Shown here piece after piece: positions 49,889 through 58,873 of a DNA stretch of 64,000 nucleotides; within the stretch, counting starts at the first letter, position 1, and each line of letters opens with the position of its first letter. A program made the position numbers and the translations under genes. This DNA is from Cyclobacteriaceae bacterium (GTDB lineage: Bacteria; Bacteroidota; Bacteroidia; Cytophagales; Cyclobacteriaceae), in assembly GCA_019638275.1 (NCBI GenBank), contig JAHBUC010000007.1, positions 108,171-172,170 on the forward strand, read 5' to 3'. The notes beneath the pieces were generated by a model. That model ran no database searches. It saw only the letters and a program-made list of their open reading frames with translations, and was not told where the DNA came from.

Positions 49889-52800
49889 TTATGAATTTTC
49901 AGAAACCCACTTTCTGGCGTTGGTAAAGGCTTCAATCCACGGACCGATTTCATCCGCCTGACGACCTTGTGGGTAATATGGCCAGTTCCATGGAAACAAT
50001 GACCGTTCAATGTGCGGCATAATGGCCAGATGTCTGCCATCCTCTGAACATAAAGCGGCAATGGCGTTTTCCGAATCATTGGGATTTCCCGGGTAGGAAG
50101 TATAGCTGTAAAAGGCTGCAACCTTACTAAGATCCTTAGCTGCGCCTAACCGGAACTGCCCCTCTCCATGCGCAACCCAGGCACCCAAACGGGCTCCTGT
50201 AAGCGACTTAAACATAATCGAATTATTTTCAGGGATAGTCAGGTTGATAAATGCAGACTCAAATTTGCCCGAACCGTTATGGTGCATGCGCGGATGTTTT
50301 TCACCTAACTGCGGATAAAGCAGCCCCAATTCCATCATCAACTGGCAACCGTTGCAAACTCCAAGGCTAAGTGTGTCGTTGCGCTTGTAAAAATTGTCTA
50401 ATGCTTTTTTCGCGCGTTCGTTGTAGAGGAATGCGCCCGCCCAACCTTTAGCTGAACCGAGCACATCGGAGTTGGAGAATCCGCCAACGAAAACGATCAT
50501 GTTTACATCGGTAAGATCTTCACGGCCCGATACCAGGTCGGTCATGTGAACATCTTTCACATCAAAGCCAGCGAGGTAAAGCGAATAAGCCATTTCACGA
50601 TCGCCATTAACACCTTTTTCGCGAATGATGGCGGCCTTGATGCCCGTTGGTTTTCTGCGCTTCGGGTCAATGCCGTAGTTAGAAAAAGTTCCGTTAAAAG
50701 CTGATTGAAATGTGTATGAAAGTGGCTGTTGTTTGTAGTTGCTGTATCTTAAAGTGGCGTGTTCTGCTTTGCGTTGTTTTTTGTCCAGCAAGTAAGAAGT
50801 CTTGAACCAGGTATCCCGTAAGGAAGCAACATCAAATGAATGGTCTTGCTGTTTAAAACGGATGGTAAGCGCTGGTGATTTTTCAACCGATCCGAGTTTG
50901 GAAAAGGTTATGTTGTTTTTTTTCAAGATGCTTGTTGCTTGATCACTATTTATCTGAAGCACAATGCCCGGATTTTCAGCGAAGAGAATTTTAATCAGAT
51001 CGTCACCAATAGGTGTTAGATCCACATGCAAGCCGGTAGACTGATTTGGGAAACACATTTCAAGCAGGGTGGTGATTAATCCGCCTGAAGAAATATCATG
51101 GCCGGCTAATACCAGATTATCCTTTATCAGTTGTTGAATAACTTCAAATACTTTGCTGAAATAAGCTGCATCTGAAATTGTCGGAGCTTCTGTGCCCAAT
51201 ACGTTAGTCACTTGCGCAAAACTGCTTCCACCAAGTTTTAATGAATCTTTTGAAAGGTCAATGTAAATCAGTTGCGAATCCCAAACCGATTGCAATGCCG
51301 GACTTATTGTTTTACGAATGTTCTCCACTTCACCAACAGCCGATATAATCACGGTGCCCGGTGAAAGCACAACTTCGCCATTGGGATATTTCTGTGCCAT
51401 GGAAAGTGAATCCTTTCCGGTAGGAATATTGATACCTAACTCGATGGCAAAATCGCTTACGGCCTCAACGGCTTCATAAAGCTTAGCATTTTCACCTGTT
51501 TGTTTGGCGGGCCACATCCAGTTTGCACTAAGCGAAACACCTTTTAATCCGTGAGTAAGTGGAGCAAACATGATGTTTGTTAATGCTTCTGCAATAGCCA
51601 TACGACTACCTGCTGCAGGGTTAACCAATGCAGCACCCGGTGCATGACCGATGGCTGTGGCAATTCCCTTATTGCTCAGGAAATCAAGCGCCATTACACC
51701 AACGTTATTAAGCGGCAACTGCAATTCGCCACAGGTTTGTTGTGTGGCTACTTTGCCGGTAACCGAACGATCGACTTTGTTGGTAAGCCAATCCTTACAC
51801 GCAACAGCTTCCAATTGTAAAACTGATTCCAGATAGGTCAGCAGATTTTTTTCATCATACTGAACGCTTTGAAAAACTGTTTTTTCGGTACTGTCGGTAA
51901 GAATTGTTTTTGGAGATGAACCCAACAGATGCCTTACTTCAAAATCAACGGGCCTCTTATCCTGATTTGCTTTTTCAAAAACCAATCGGTTATCACCGGT
52001 AGCTTCACCAATAACGTACATAGGCGAGCGTTCCCGATCGGCAATGCGCTTCAGTAAATCAATATCTTTTTCATGCAGCGCAAGCCCCATGCGTTCCTGC
52101 GATTCGTTGCTGAGAATTTCCTTATCGGAAAGGGTAGGATCGCCTACCGGAATTTTATCGATGTGAATCACACCACCGGTTTCTTCCAGTAGTTCGGATA
52201 AGCAATTGAAATGTCCACCAGCACCATGATCGTGAATAGACACAATCGGGTTATGATCCAATTCCGACAAGGCGCGAATTGCATTCATGGCCCGCTTCTG
52301 CATTTCAGGGTTTGAGCGCTGAATGGCGTTGAGTTCAATGGCATTGCCGTATTCGCCAGTAGCAACAGATGACACTGCACCACCCCCCATGCCGATGCGG
52401 TAATTATCACCTCCTAGCAAAACAATTTTGTCTCCGGGTTTCAGGTGTTCTTTCTTGCTGTCTTTCTCTTTACCGAAACCAATGCCTCCGGCCAGCATGA
52501 TCACTTTATCGAAACCAAATTTTTTATCTCCTTCAAAATGTTCGAAGGTGAGCAAGCTTCCGCTGATTAACGGTTGGCCAAACTTGTTCCCGAAGTCAGA
52601 AGCGCCATCAGAAGCTTTGATCAGAATTTCTTCCGGTGATTGATACAACCACTTACGCGCTGGAAATTTTTTCTCCCACGATCTTCCATCTTCCAGTCGC
52701 GGGTAGGAGGTAATGTAAACGGCTGTTCCGGCAAGCGGTAACGATCCTTTTCCACCAGCAAGTCGGTCTCGTATTTCTCCACCCGAACCTGTGGCAGCTC

Positions 52801-53575
52801 CATTGAACGGTTCAACGGTAGTCGGAAAATTATGTGTTTCGGCTTTTAATGAAATAACCGAATCAATATCCTTCACTTCAAAGTAATCGGGTTGATCTTG
52901 TCGTGCGGGCGCAAACTGTTCAATCCGTGGCCCTTTGATGAACGCCACATTGTCTTTATATGCGGATATGATGTAGTTCGGATTTTCTTTTGATGTTTTT
53001 TTGATCAGTTGAAACAGGGTGCTTGCTTTCTCTTCACCATCAATAATAAAGGTGCCGTTAAAAATTTTATGGCGACAGTGTTCGGAGTTAACTTGTGAGA
53101 ATCCAAACACTTCACTATCGGTAAGTTTACGACCCAATTCACGGCTTACCTGTTCGAGGTATTGAATTTCTTCAGCACTTAAGGCCAACCCTTCCTTTTC
53201 GTTGTAGGCAGCGATATCATCGACTGCAACAATTGCCTCTGGTTGATGATGAATCGTAAATAAATCCTGGTTTAGCTCCGTGTATAAAACCTGAAGCATC
53301 TTATCATAAACTGCATCTTTGGTAACGGTAAAGAACTCCTCCATTCGGATAATGCCCGAAATACCCATGGTTTGGGTGATCTCCACCGCATTGGTACTCC
53401 ACGGAGTTACCATCTCTTTTCGCGGGCCAACAAAAAAGCCTGTTATGGATTTTTCGGACAGCGGTTTTGCACCCCCAAAAAGCCATTCAAGCTTTTGAAT
53501 ATCAACGCTTTGTAAAGGTTGTGCCGTACCAACAGCAAAAATGATGTTGGTGGATGAACGGAAGAATAAAATCAT
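49889..53575 (-). CDS. purL: Phosphoribosylformylglycinamidine synthase, large single-chain form
   Basis: A 1228-aa FGAR amidotransferase (long PurL) that makes FGAM in purine biosynthesis, using glutamine and ATP. Domain order is N-terminal PurS-like region, linker, two AIRS-type synthetase domains (FNGAATGSGGEIRDR and IGMGGGAVSSVATG in the first; second half from ~600) and a C-terminal class I glutaminase with the nucleophile Cys in LGVCNGCQLMMELG near 1094 and a His-x-Glu-type site near IERSLFPWNW. The ATG at 53575 is chosen because upstream residues do not fit the family and the promoter lies just above it. The single-chain form is the one expected in Bacteroidota and gammaproteobacteria. 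Confidence 0.95.
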   Translation of the reverse strand: MILFFRSSTNIIFAVGTAQPLQSVDIQKLEWLFGGAKPLSEKSITGFFVGPRKEMVTPWSTNAVEITQTMGISGIIRMEEFFTVTKDAVYDKMLQVLYTELNQDLFTIHHQPEAIVAVDDIAAYNEKEGLALSAEEIQYLEQVSRELGRKLTDSEVFGFSQVNSEHCRHKIFNGTFIIDGEEKASTLFQLIKKTSKENPNYIISAYKDNVAFIKGPRIEQFAPARQDQPDYFEVKDIDSVISLKAETHNFPTTVEPFNGAATGSGGEIRDRLAGGKGSLPLAGTAVYITSYPRLEDGRSWEKKFPARKWLYQSPEEILIKASDGASDFGNKFGQPLISGSLLTFEHFEGDKKFGFDKVIMLAGGIGFGKEKDSKKEHLKPGDKIVLLGGDNYRIGMGGGAVSSVATGEYGNAIELNAIQRSNPEMQKRAMNAIRALSELDHNPIVSIHDHGAGGHFNCLSELLEETGGVIHIDKIPVGDPTLSDKEILSNESQERMGLALHEKDIDLLKRIADRERSPMYVIGEATGDNRLVFEKANQDKRPVDFEVRHLLGSSPKTILTDSTEKTVFQSVQYDEKNLLTYLESVLQLEAVACKDWLTNKVDRSVTGKVATQQTCGELQLPLNNVGVMALDFLSNKGIATAIGHAPGAALVNPAAGSRMAIAEALTNIMFAPLTHGLKGVSLSANWMWPAKQTGENAKLYEAVEAVSDFAIELGINIPTGKDSLSMAQKYPNGEVVLSPGTVIISAVGEVENIRKTISPALQSVWDSQLIYIDLSKDSLKLGGSSFAQVTNVLGTEAPTISDAAYFSKVFEVIQQLIKDNLVLAGHDISSGGLITTLLEMCFPNQSTGLHVDLTPIGDDLIKILFAENPGIVLQINSDQATSILKKNNITFSKLGSVEKSPALTIRFKQQDHSFDVASLRDTWFKTSYLLDKKQRKAEHATLRYSNYKQQPLSYTFQSAFNGTFSNYGIDPKRRKPTGIKAAIIREKGVNGDREMAYSLYLAGFDVKDVHMTDLVSGREDLTDVNMIVFVGGFSNSDVLGSAKGWAGAFLYNERAKKALDNFYKRNDTLSLGVCNGCQLMMELGLLYPQLGEKHPRMHHNGSGKFESAFINLTIPENNSIMFKSLTGARLGAWVAHGEGQFRLGAAKDLSKVAAFYSYTSYPGNPNDSENAIAALCSEDGRHLAIMPHIERSLFPWNWPYYPQGRQADEIGPWIEAFTNARKWVSENS

Positions 53576-53602
53576 TGAAGTTGAGGCTGAAATAAGGACA
53601 TG

Positions 53603-53635
53603 CAAAAATAGCAGGATGTAGGGTTCTTCCTGAAA
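53603..53635 (-). promoter_or_regulatory. Promoter of purL
   Basis: TTTCA (53635-53631), 20-bp spacer, TATTTTTG (53610-53603), an exact -7 match with a weak -33. Expected start about 53596, giving a ~20-nt leader before the ATG at 53575. Confidence 0.5.
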
Positions 53636-53647
53636 TTTTTTACCCTT

Positions 53648-54457
53648 TTATTGAGCTATAAAATTGGTTTTGCTAAAAACCTGAATTAAATCGTTGTGCC
53701 CGCATTTCAGCACAATAAGGTTGAGGTGGGGCACACGATTAATAAATTGATTTAAGTTTTTTTGGCTTATAACCTTGTCGAACTCGCCTAATACCAGCGT
53801 TACGTGTAACTGATTCTGATTAAGCAAGCCAATAATTCTAGTCAGGTTAAATGATAGATGCCTGAACACAACCCATGAGTAATAAACCCGGTTACGTTTT
53901 TCTTCCGTGTTCATCTGGCTTTCGGCAAAGCGGATAAGCCCTTTGTCCATTACGCTTAATCGGGTAAGCATGTTGGCTATGTTGAAAAATCGGTTCGGAT
54001 GGTCAATCATGCTTTTGAATAGTTTCCGAAACAGCACTGGATACGTGGCTAGGCTATACCAAAAGCTTGTTTTAATGCCATCGGGTGCAAGCAGGTAGAG
54101 GTGATCAACTTGTTTTGAAAATCCCTCTATTAATGATAGGGCAAACCGACCACCCAGACTGAAACCTACTACCGAGAATTTTTCAATTTTGTTTTCGGAA
54201 AGAAAGGCTTTCATGCAGGTTATCCAGAAATGTTTTTCAAGCGGTTCCTCGTTATAGCCCCAGCTGCTTTTGCCATGAAAGAACAGGTCAAAAGCATACA
54301 GGGTATAGGATTTGAAATGCGTAGTGGCCAGTTGATCGAAAATATTTTTGTCTTGTCCGAAACCGTGAAAGAGCAGCGCAACCTGCTGACCATCACCTGT
54401 TTTGGTGTAATGCAGACGAGCCTGTTGGTATTGAAAGAAATGCGCTGATGATTCCAT
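53648..54457 (-). CDS. Alpha/beta-fold hydrolase
   Basis: A 269-aa cytoplasmic hydrolase. It has the oxyanion HGFGQDKNIF segment near 31, a nucleophile elbow GFSLGGRFAL near 98 (catalytic Ser near 100), the acid in LVLGEFDKVIS near 227 and the catalytic His in LKCGHNDLI near 253. The cap domain (~120-215) is helical and basic. Substrate cannot be assigned from sequence. It is divergent from the sigma factor gene; the 74-bp gap contains a TAGTTTTT -7-like box and a palindrome at 54506-54523. Confidence 0.82.
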   Translation of the reverse strand: MESSAHFFQYQQARLHYTKTGDGQQVALLFHGFGQDKNIFDQLATTHFKSYTLYAFDLFFHGKSSWGYNEEPLEKHFWITCMKAFLSENKIEKFSVVGFSLGGRFALSLIEGFSKQVDHLYLLAPDGIKTSFWYSLATYPVLFRKLFKSMIDHPNRFFNIANMLTRLSVMDKGLIRFAESQMNTEEKRNRVYYSWVVFRHLSFNLTRIIGLLNQNQLHVTLVLGEFDKVISQKNLNQFINRVPHLNLIVLKCGHNDLIQVFSKTNFIAQ

Positions 54458-54505
54458 GTTTTTAAAAAACTATTGAACCTTTACAATAAAAGAAAACCAC
54501 GCCCG

Positions 54506-54523
54506 ACTATCCACGTGTATAGT
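54506..54523. promoter_or_regulatory. 18-bp near-perfect palindrome upstream of the sigma factor gene
   Basis: ACTATCCACGTGTATAGT, symmetric except for one base pair, lies 8 bp before the sigma factor ATG at 54532 and within the divergent hydrolase/sigma region. It could be an operator for an unknown regulator; no consensus promoter for the sigma gene is visible around it. Confidence 0.4.
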
Positions 54524-54531
54524 ATGATGCG

Positions 54532-55095
54532 ATGGACCTGGCCATGCAAATAAAAGAAGAAACATTTCTACGGGAAAGAGGGCGCCTGTTAGGGTTCATT
54601 CGCAATCGTGTAGCTACGCTCGAAGAAGCCGAGGACATTCTGCAGGATGTATTCTATCAGTTTATTGCCGGCTATGAGACCATCGAGTCATTGGATCGGG
54701 TAACATCGTGGTTGTTTTCGGTTGCTCGTAACAAGATAATAGACCGCTACCGCAAGGAAGCTACCCGGCCGAAGCAAGCAGATTTTGCTATGCGACTGGA
54801 TGGAGATGAGGATGTTCCGCTCACGTTGCAGGAAATTCTCCCTGATCTGGGTAATTCACCTGAGGACTTATTGCTGCGTGATGCCTTGTGGGATGCCATT
54901 ATGGAAGCATTGGAAGAACTTCCGGCAGAGCAACGGGAAATATTTATACAGAATGAAATTGAAGAGCGTGGCTTTCGGGAGATTGCCGAAGAAACAGGTG
55001 TATCAATCAATACGTTGCTTTCGCGAAAGCGCTACGCCATACTGGCATTACGAAAACGGCTTCAATCGCTGTACGATGATTTGATTAACAACTGA
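54532..55095 (+). CDS. RNA polymerase sigma-70 family factor (ECF-like)
   Basis: A 187-aa small sigma factor with sigma-70 region 2 (~15-85; RNRVATLEEAEDILQDVFYQF and SWLFSVARNKIIDRYRK) and region 4 (~125-180; LPAEQREIFIQNEIEERGFREIAEETGVSINTLLSRKRYAI). It lacks regions 1 and 3, as ECF factors do. No anti-sigma with a FecR domain or known anti-sigma fold follows; instead a 117-aa His-rich membrane protein starts 19 bp downstream and is the probable partner. Confidence 0.9.
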   Translation: MDLAMQIKEETFLRERGRLLGFIRNRVATLEEAEDILQDVFYQFIAGYETIESLDRVTSWLFSVARNKIIDRYRKEATRPKQADFAMRLDGDEDVPLTLQEILPDLGNSPEDLLLRDALWDAIMEALEELPAEQREIFIQNEIEERGFREIAEETGVSINTLLSRKRYAILALRKRLQSLYDDLINN

Positions 55096-55114
55096 TATTG
55101 AAAATATTAACAAC

Positions 55115-55468
55115 ATGAATAAAGGAGTTTGGATCGGGAAAATCATAATAATGGCCATTGTAGTGGTTGCTATTGTGTTTGGTGTTGTGATGGGCACCAT
55201 GTATTTGTGGAATATGCTGATACCGGAGTTGTTTAACGGGCCGGTGCTTAACTTCTGGCAGACCCTGGGGTTGTTGGCTTTATCTAAAATTTTCTTGTGG
55301 ACATTTGGTTGCCGGCATCGGTCGCACCGACATGGTGGAGGCCACGTGAAGCAGCACTGGAAAGAGCGTTGGGCAAACATGGATGAGGCTGAGCGCGAAC
55401 GGTTTAAACAAAAAATGAAAGATAAATGGTGCCGGAAGGTTGTACCGGGTGAAGCAGAAACGAAGTAG
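55115..55468 (+). CDS. His-rich membrane protein paired with the sigma factor
   Basis: A 117-aa protein with two predicted membrane segments (about residues 7-30 and 46-64), a short loop rich in His and Arg (CRHRSHRHGGGHVKQH near 66-81) and a highly charged helical tail (DEAERERFKQKMKDKW). The His cluster could bind metal. Lying 19 bp after an ECF-like sigma gene, it may act as a membrane anti-sigma or metal sensor, but I do not recognise the family and this is inference from position. Confidence 0.55.
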   Translation: MNKGVWIGKIIIMAIVVVAIVFGVVMGTMYLWNMLIPELFNGPVLNFWQTLGLLALSKIFLWTFGCRHRSHRHGGGHVKQHWKERWANMDEAERERFKQKMKDKWCRKVVPGEAETK

Positions 55469-55564
55469 CGATTTCAAACGATTGCGCTGAAAGCTCAAAA
55501 AACTCTCAAAAAATTATTGCAAAAACGCCAACCTGAATCGATTTAGGGCGTTTAAGGAAACGAA

Positions 55565-55601
55565 GGAAACTTTTGTAATACAAAAAGTTTCCATAGTTTT
55601 G
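55565..55601 (+). promoter_or_regulatory. TetR operator palindrome overlapping the tetR promoter
   Basis: GGAAACTTTT (55565-55574) and AAAAGTTTCC (55583-55592) form a perfect 10-bp dyad with an 8-bp centre. The promoter TTG (55573-55575), 18-bp spacer, TAGTTTTG (55594-55601) runs through it: the -33 element is in the left arm and the spacer holds the right arm. Repressor binding here would block RNA polymerase, so the gene is almost certainly autoregulated. Only 7 bp separate the -7 box from the tetR ATG. Confidence 0.8.
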
Positions 55602-55608
55602 CGGCCCT

Positions 55609-56244
55609 ATGGAAGAACAGGATATAAAAGACAAGATTTTAAAAGGCGCTGAAGAGTTGTTCATGCGCTATGGCATCCGCAGCATTTCAATGGATGATAT
55701 TGCCCGACACTTGTCGGTTTCGAAGAAAACCCTGTACCAGCATTTTGCTGATAAAGATGAACTGGTGTTGATGGTGTCGCGGAATCACCTGGATCGGAAC
55801 AAAGCCCAGTTTGAGAACATCCGTGATAATTCTAAAAATCTGATAGAAGAGCTTGTGCTGCTTTCAGCTTGTATAAAAGTAAACATGGAGAGTATCAATC
55901 CTTCATTATTGTATGATTTGCAGAAGTTTTATCCAAAGGCATGGGCTGAATGGATTGACTTTAAGAACAAGCACTTTCACGATTCTGTTGTGCGCATCAT
56001 TACCAAAGGCGTTGCTGATGGATATGTTCGCGAAGGGCTTGATGCGGAAATTCTTTCGGTGATGCGAATTGAATGCGTGCAGATGGGCTTTAATCCGGAA
56101 ATTTTTTCACCTGCGAACTTTAAGTTTCAACAGGTGCAGGAACAATTGTTCGAACACTTCGTTCACGGCATTGTAACTGAAAAAGGAAGAAAACTATACC
56201 TGAAATACAAAGAACTCAACAAACTACCCTCAACTGTACTATGA
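55609..56244 (+). CDS. TetR/AcrR family transcriptional repressor
   Basis: A 211-aa regulator. The N-terminal helix-turn-helix (~8-55; ILKGAEELFMRYGIRSISMDDIARHLSVSKKTLYQHF) is a classic TetR DNA-binding domain; the rest is the ligand-binding domain. The start must be the ATG at 55609 to keep the domain whole. It is the first gene of an operon tetR-tolC-adaptor-RND and its stop overlaps the tolC ATG (ATGA), so it very probably represses this pump through the operator at 55565-55592. The inducer is unknown. Confidence 0.9.
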   Translation: MEEQDIKDKILKGAEELFMRYGIRSISMDDIARHLSVSKKTLYQHFADKDELVLMVSRNHLDRNKAQFENIRDNSKNLIEELVLLSACIKVNMESINPSLLYDLQKFYPKAWAEWIDFKNKHFHDSVVRIITKGVADGYVREGLDAEILSVMRIECVQMGFNPEIFSPANFKFQQVQEQLFEHFVHGIVTEKGRKLYLKYKELNKLPSTVL

Positions 56245-57653
56245 AACGGATTTTAGCTTTGATTTTTATGGCTGCCTCTTGGCAGAGTTACGGACAGGAT
56301 TCTTTTAACCTGGATCAATGCATTGACTATGCACTGAAGAATGCTGTACCCATTAAGAATGCAGAATTAGACGAACGGATTGCAACTGCCCGGGTGAAGG
56401 AAACAGTTGGCATCGGCTTACCTCAAATCGATGGAACGGTCTCTGTTGATCATAACAATAGATTGAGAAGATTCTTCTCTTTGTATGATCCGAACAGCAT
56501 TTTCTTTGGTGGACAAACCATTCCAGGAGCCGAAGTCGGAGATGTTATTTCAGCCCAAAACTTTTTTCAGCTAAAAAGCAGTGCTGATGCAGGGGTTAGA
56601 ATTAATCAGTTATTATTCAACGGATCATATTTGGTGGGCTTACAAGCCGCGAATGCCTATAAAGATTTATCCATTAAAAGTTCTACACAAACCAAAGAGG
56701 AGGTAGTAGCCAACGTTTCAAAGGCCTACTATGCAGTTTTGGTTAATCGTGAACGGATAAAATCTTTTGATAACAATATTGGTCGCGTTGAATCCTTGCT
56801 GAAGGATACCCGTGCCATGTTTGAAAATGGTTTTGCAGAGTCAATTGATGTTGACAGGATCCGGGTTTCATTAAATAACCTAATTACAGAGCGTAGCAAA
56901 TTTCAACGACTCCAGGAACTCAGCCTGGAACTCCTAAAGTTTCAGATCAATTATCCGATGGAGCAAACGTTAACCATTGAAGGTGAGTTGACTGATCGAG
57001 ATCTGGATGTTGATGTAAACAGTTTTGTTGCTGATTGGAGTTACACGGAACGACCTGATTACCAGGTTTTGCTAGCGAACAAAAAGCTTCAGCAGCTCAA
57101 TGTTAAAAACAACTTTGCTTTGGGCGTACCCAGTTTATCTGCATATGCGAATATGGGCTATTCAACTCAATCACCTAATGTTGGAGGCTTGTTTAAAACA
57201 AATACAAACATAGATGATATAGGCCCTGTTGGCCCCGATAAATGGTACCCCTACATGTCAATTGGTGTTTCGCTAAATGTTCCCATTTTCAGTGGACTTC
57301 AGCGGAGTTATAAAATTCAGCAAGAAAAGTTAACACTTCAAAAAATTGAAAATGGTGAGCGTCAGTTGAAGTCGAACATTGATTTACAAATTAAGGAGGC
57401 GATTAGTCTGTTTACGAATAGCAAAGAGACCCTACAATGGCAGCAAGAAAATTCTGACTTGGCGTCCAAAGTCGCCAATGTAACCCGAATTAAATATGCA
57501 GAAGGTGTAGGATCAAATTTTGAAGTGGTTGAAGCTGAAACGACATTACGTGAATCGCAGATTAACTATTTCAATGCGTTGTTTGATGCCTTGGTAGCAA
57601 AAGTTGATCTCGAAAAAGCTTACGGAAAACTATGGAACGAAAACAAAAAATAA
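56241..57653 (+). CDS. TolC family outer-membrane efflux channel
   Basis: A 470-aa outer-membrane factor. It has a signal peptide (KRILALIFMAASWQSYGQ, cleavage near residue 18) and two internally similar halves of long helices and strands characteristic of TolC (repeated NLxxxxxxA...LxxxQ patterns; QCIDYALKNAVPIKNAELDE near 24-43 and VANVTRIKYAEGVGSNFEVVEAETTLRESQ near 410). It is the channel partner of the adaptor and RND permease that follow, forming a tripartite pump across both membranes. Confidence 0.9.
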   Translation: MKRILALIFMAASWQSYGQDSFNLDQCIDYALKNAVPIKNAELDERIATARVKETVGIGLPQIDGTVSVDHNNRLRRFFSLYDPNSIFFGGQTIPGAEVGDVISAQNFFQLKSSADAGVRINQLLFNGSYLVGLQAANAYKDLSIKSSTQTKEEVVANVSKAYYAVLVNRERIKSFDNNIGRVESLLKDTRAMFENGFAESIDVDRIRVSLNNLITERSKFQRLQELSLELLKFQINYPMEQTLTIEGELTDRDLDVDVNSFVADWSYTERPDYQVLLANKKLQQLNVKNNFALGVPSLSAYANMGYSTQSPNVGGLFKTNTNIDDIGPVGPDKWYPYMSIGVSLNVPIFSGLQRSYKIQQEKLTLQKIENGERQLKSNIDLQIKEAISLFTNSKETLQWQQENSDLASKVANVTRIKYAEGVGSNFEVVEAETTLRESQINYFNALFDALVAKVDLEKAYGKLWNENKK

Positions 57654-57673
57654 ACCCCGAAATCAAACCCTAT

Positions 57674-58855
57674 ATGAAAAATAACTATCTGATAATAGCA
57701 TTAACTGTACTGGCAGTAGCATGCGGAGCTCCTTCTGAAAATGGTCAGGATGTGGAGGCCAAGAAAAAGGAACTTGAAACAGCGCGTAAGGAGTTCGCTT
57801 CTTTGAAAGAAAAGATTGCCAAACTGGAAGATGAAATCACTGAGCTTGATCCAAGCTTCAAGCAAACTGAGAATGCGATTCTGGTTTCGACATTCGTAGC
57901 AGAGAAAAAGCCCTTTGAACATAAAGTTGAAGTGAGAGGGGCTGTGGAGTCGCGTAAGAATGTGGTAATCTCTGCACAAACAATCGGAGAAATTGAGCGT
58001 GTACACGTACGTGAAGGTCAGCAGGTAACAAAAGGCCAGATACTTGTATCTCAAAATGCAGACGTTACCCGGAATACCATAGCCGAGTTGAAGACAGCCC
58101 TTGAGTTGGCTACATCGGTTTATGAAAAGCAATCCAAATTGTGGGAGCAAAAAATCGGCACGGAGTTACAGTATCTTCAGGCTAAGAACAATAAGGAGTC
58201 GCTTGAACGCAAACTGGCTACAGCTCATGCCCAGTTGGACATGGCCATTGTGAAAGCTCCATTCAATGGAACTATTGATGAATTGCCAGCCCGTGAAGGA
58301 GAGGTAGCATCACCCGGTTTTCCGCTTGTGCGCATTGTTAGTCAGCAGGATACGTACATCAAGGCAGATGTATCAGAACGTTTTATTGGAAAGTTCAAAT
58401 CTGGTGATCCGGTAGAAGTTTACTTTCCGGCTCAGGATAAAAAGTTAAAGTCGAAAATTGCTGCAGTAGGCCAGGTGATCAATCCGGAAAACCGCACATT
58501 CGTTGTAGAAGTAGTATTACCAGGCGTTGACTTTACAGTAAAGCCAAATCAGGTTACTGTTTTATCACTTCGTGACTATGTGAGTGAGGCAACGTTAGCG
58601 GTGCCAACACGCATTATTCAACGCGATGAGGACGGTCAGTTCATTTTTGTTGTGGACGATCGTGGTGAGCGCAAGCTGGCGAAGAAGATACACGTAGTAA
58701 CAGGTATCACTTACGATACCCAAACGGAAATATTGGAGGGCCTTGCTGGAAGTGAGCTGATCGTTGATCATGGATACCGTGATCTTACCGAAGGGGTAGA
58801 AGTAAGCCTGGCAAAAGCTGGTGAAGCTGTTAAAAAGGAAATTGCAAAACAGTAA
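57674..58855 (+). CDS. RND efflux periplasmic adaptor (membrane fusion protein), lipoprotein
   Basis: A 393-aa adaptor linking the RND permease to the TolC channel. The ATG at 57674 gives a lipoprotein signal with lipobox AVAC (Cys17); an earlier ATG at 57632 lies inside the tolC reading frame and adds a polar stretch. It has a long coiled coil (~25-65), biotinyl-lipoyl-like domain with SAQTIGEIERVHVREGQQVTKGQIL near 95-120 and its returning half (APFNGTIDELPAREGEVASPG near 190-212), and a beta-barrel/membrane-proximal domain at the end. The gene overlaps tolC by nothing and lies 20 bp after its stop. Confidence 0.9.
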   Translation: MKNNYLIIALTVLAVACGAPSENGQDVEAKKKELETARKEFASLKEKIAKLEDEITELDPSFKQTENAILVSTFVAEKKPFEHKVEVRGAVESRKNVVISAQTIGEIERVHVREGQQVTKGQILVSQNADVTRNTIAELKTALELATSVYEKQSKLWEQKIGTELQYLQAKNNKESLERKLATAHAQLDMAIVKAPFNGTIDELPAREGEVASPGFPLVRIVSQQDTYIKADVSERFIGKFKSGDPVEVYFPAQDKKLKSKIAAVGQVINPENRTFVVEVVLPGVDFTVKPNQVTVLSLRDYVSEATLAVPTRIIQRDEDGQFIFVVDDRGERKLAKKIHVVTGITYDTQTEILEGLAGSELIVDHGYRDLTEGVEVSLAKAGEAVKKEIAKQ

Positions 58856-58873
58856 TCGTTACACACGCAAATT

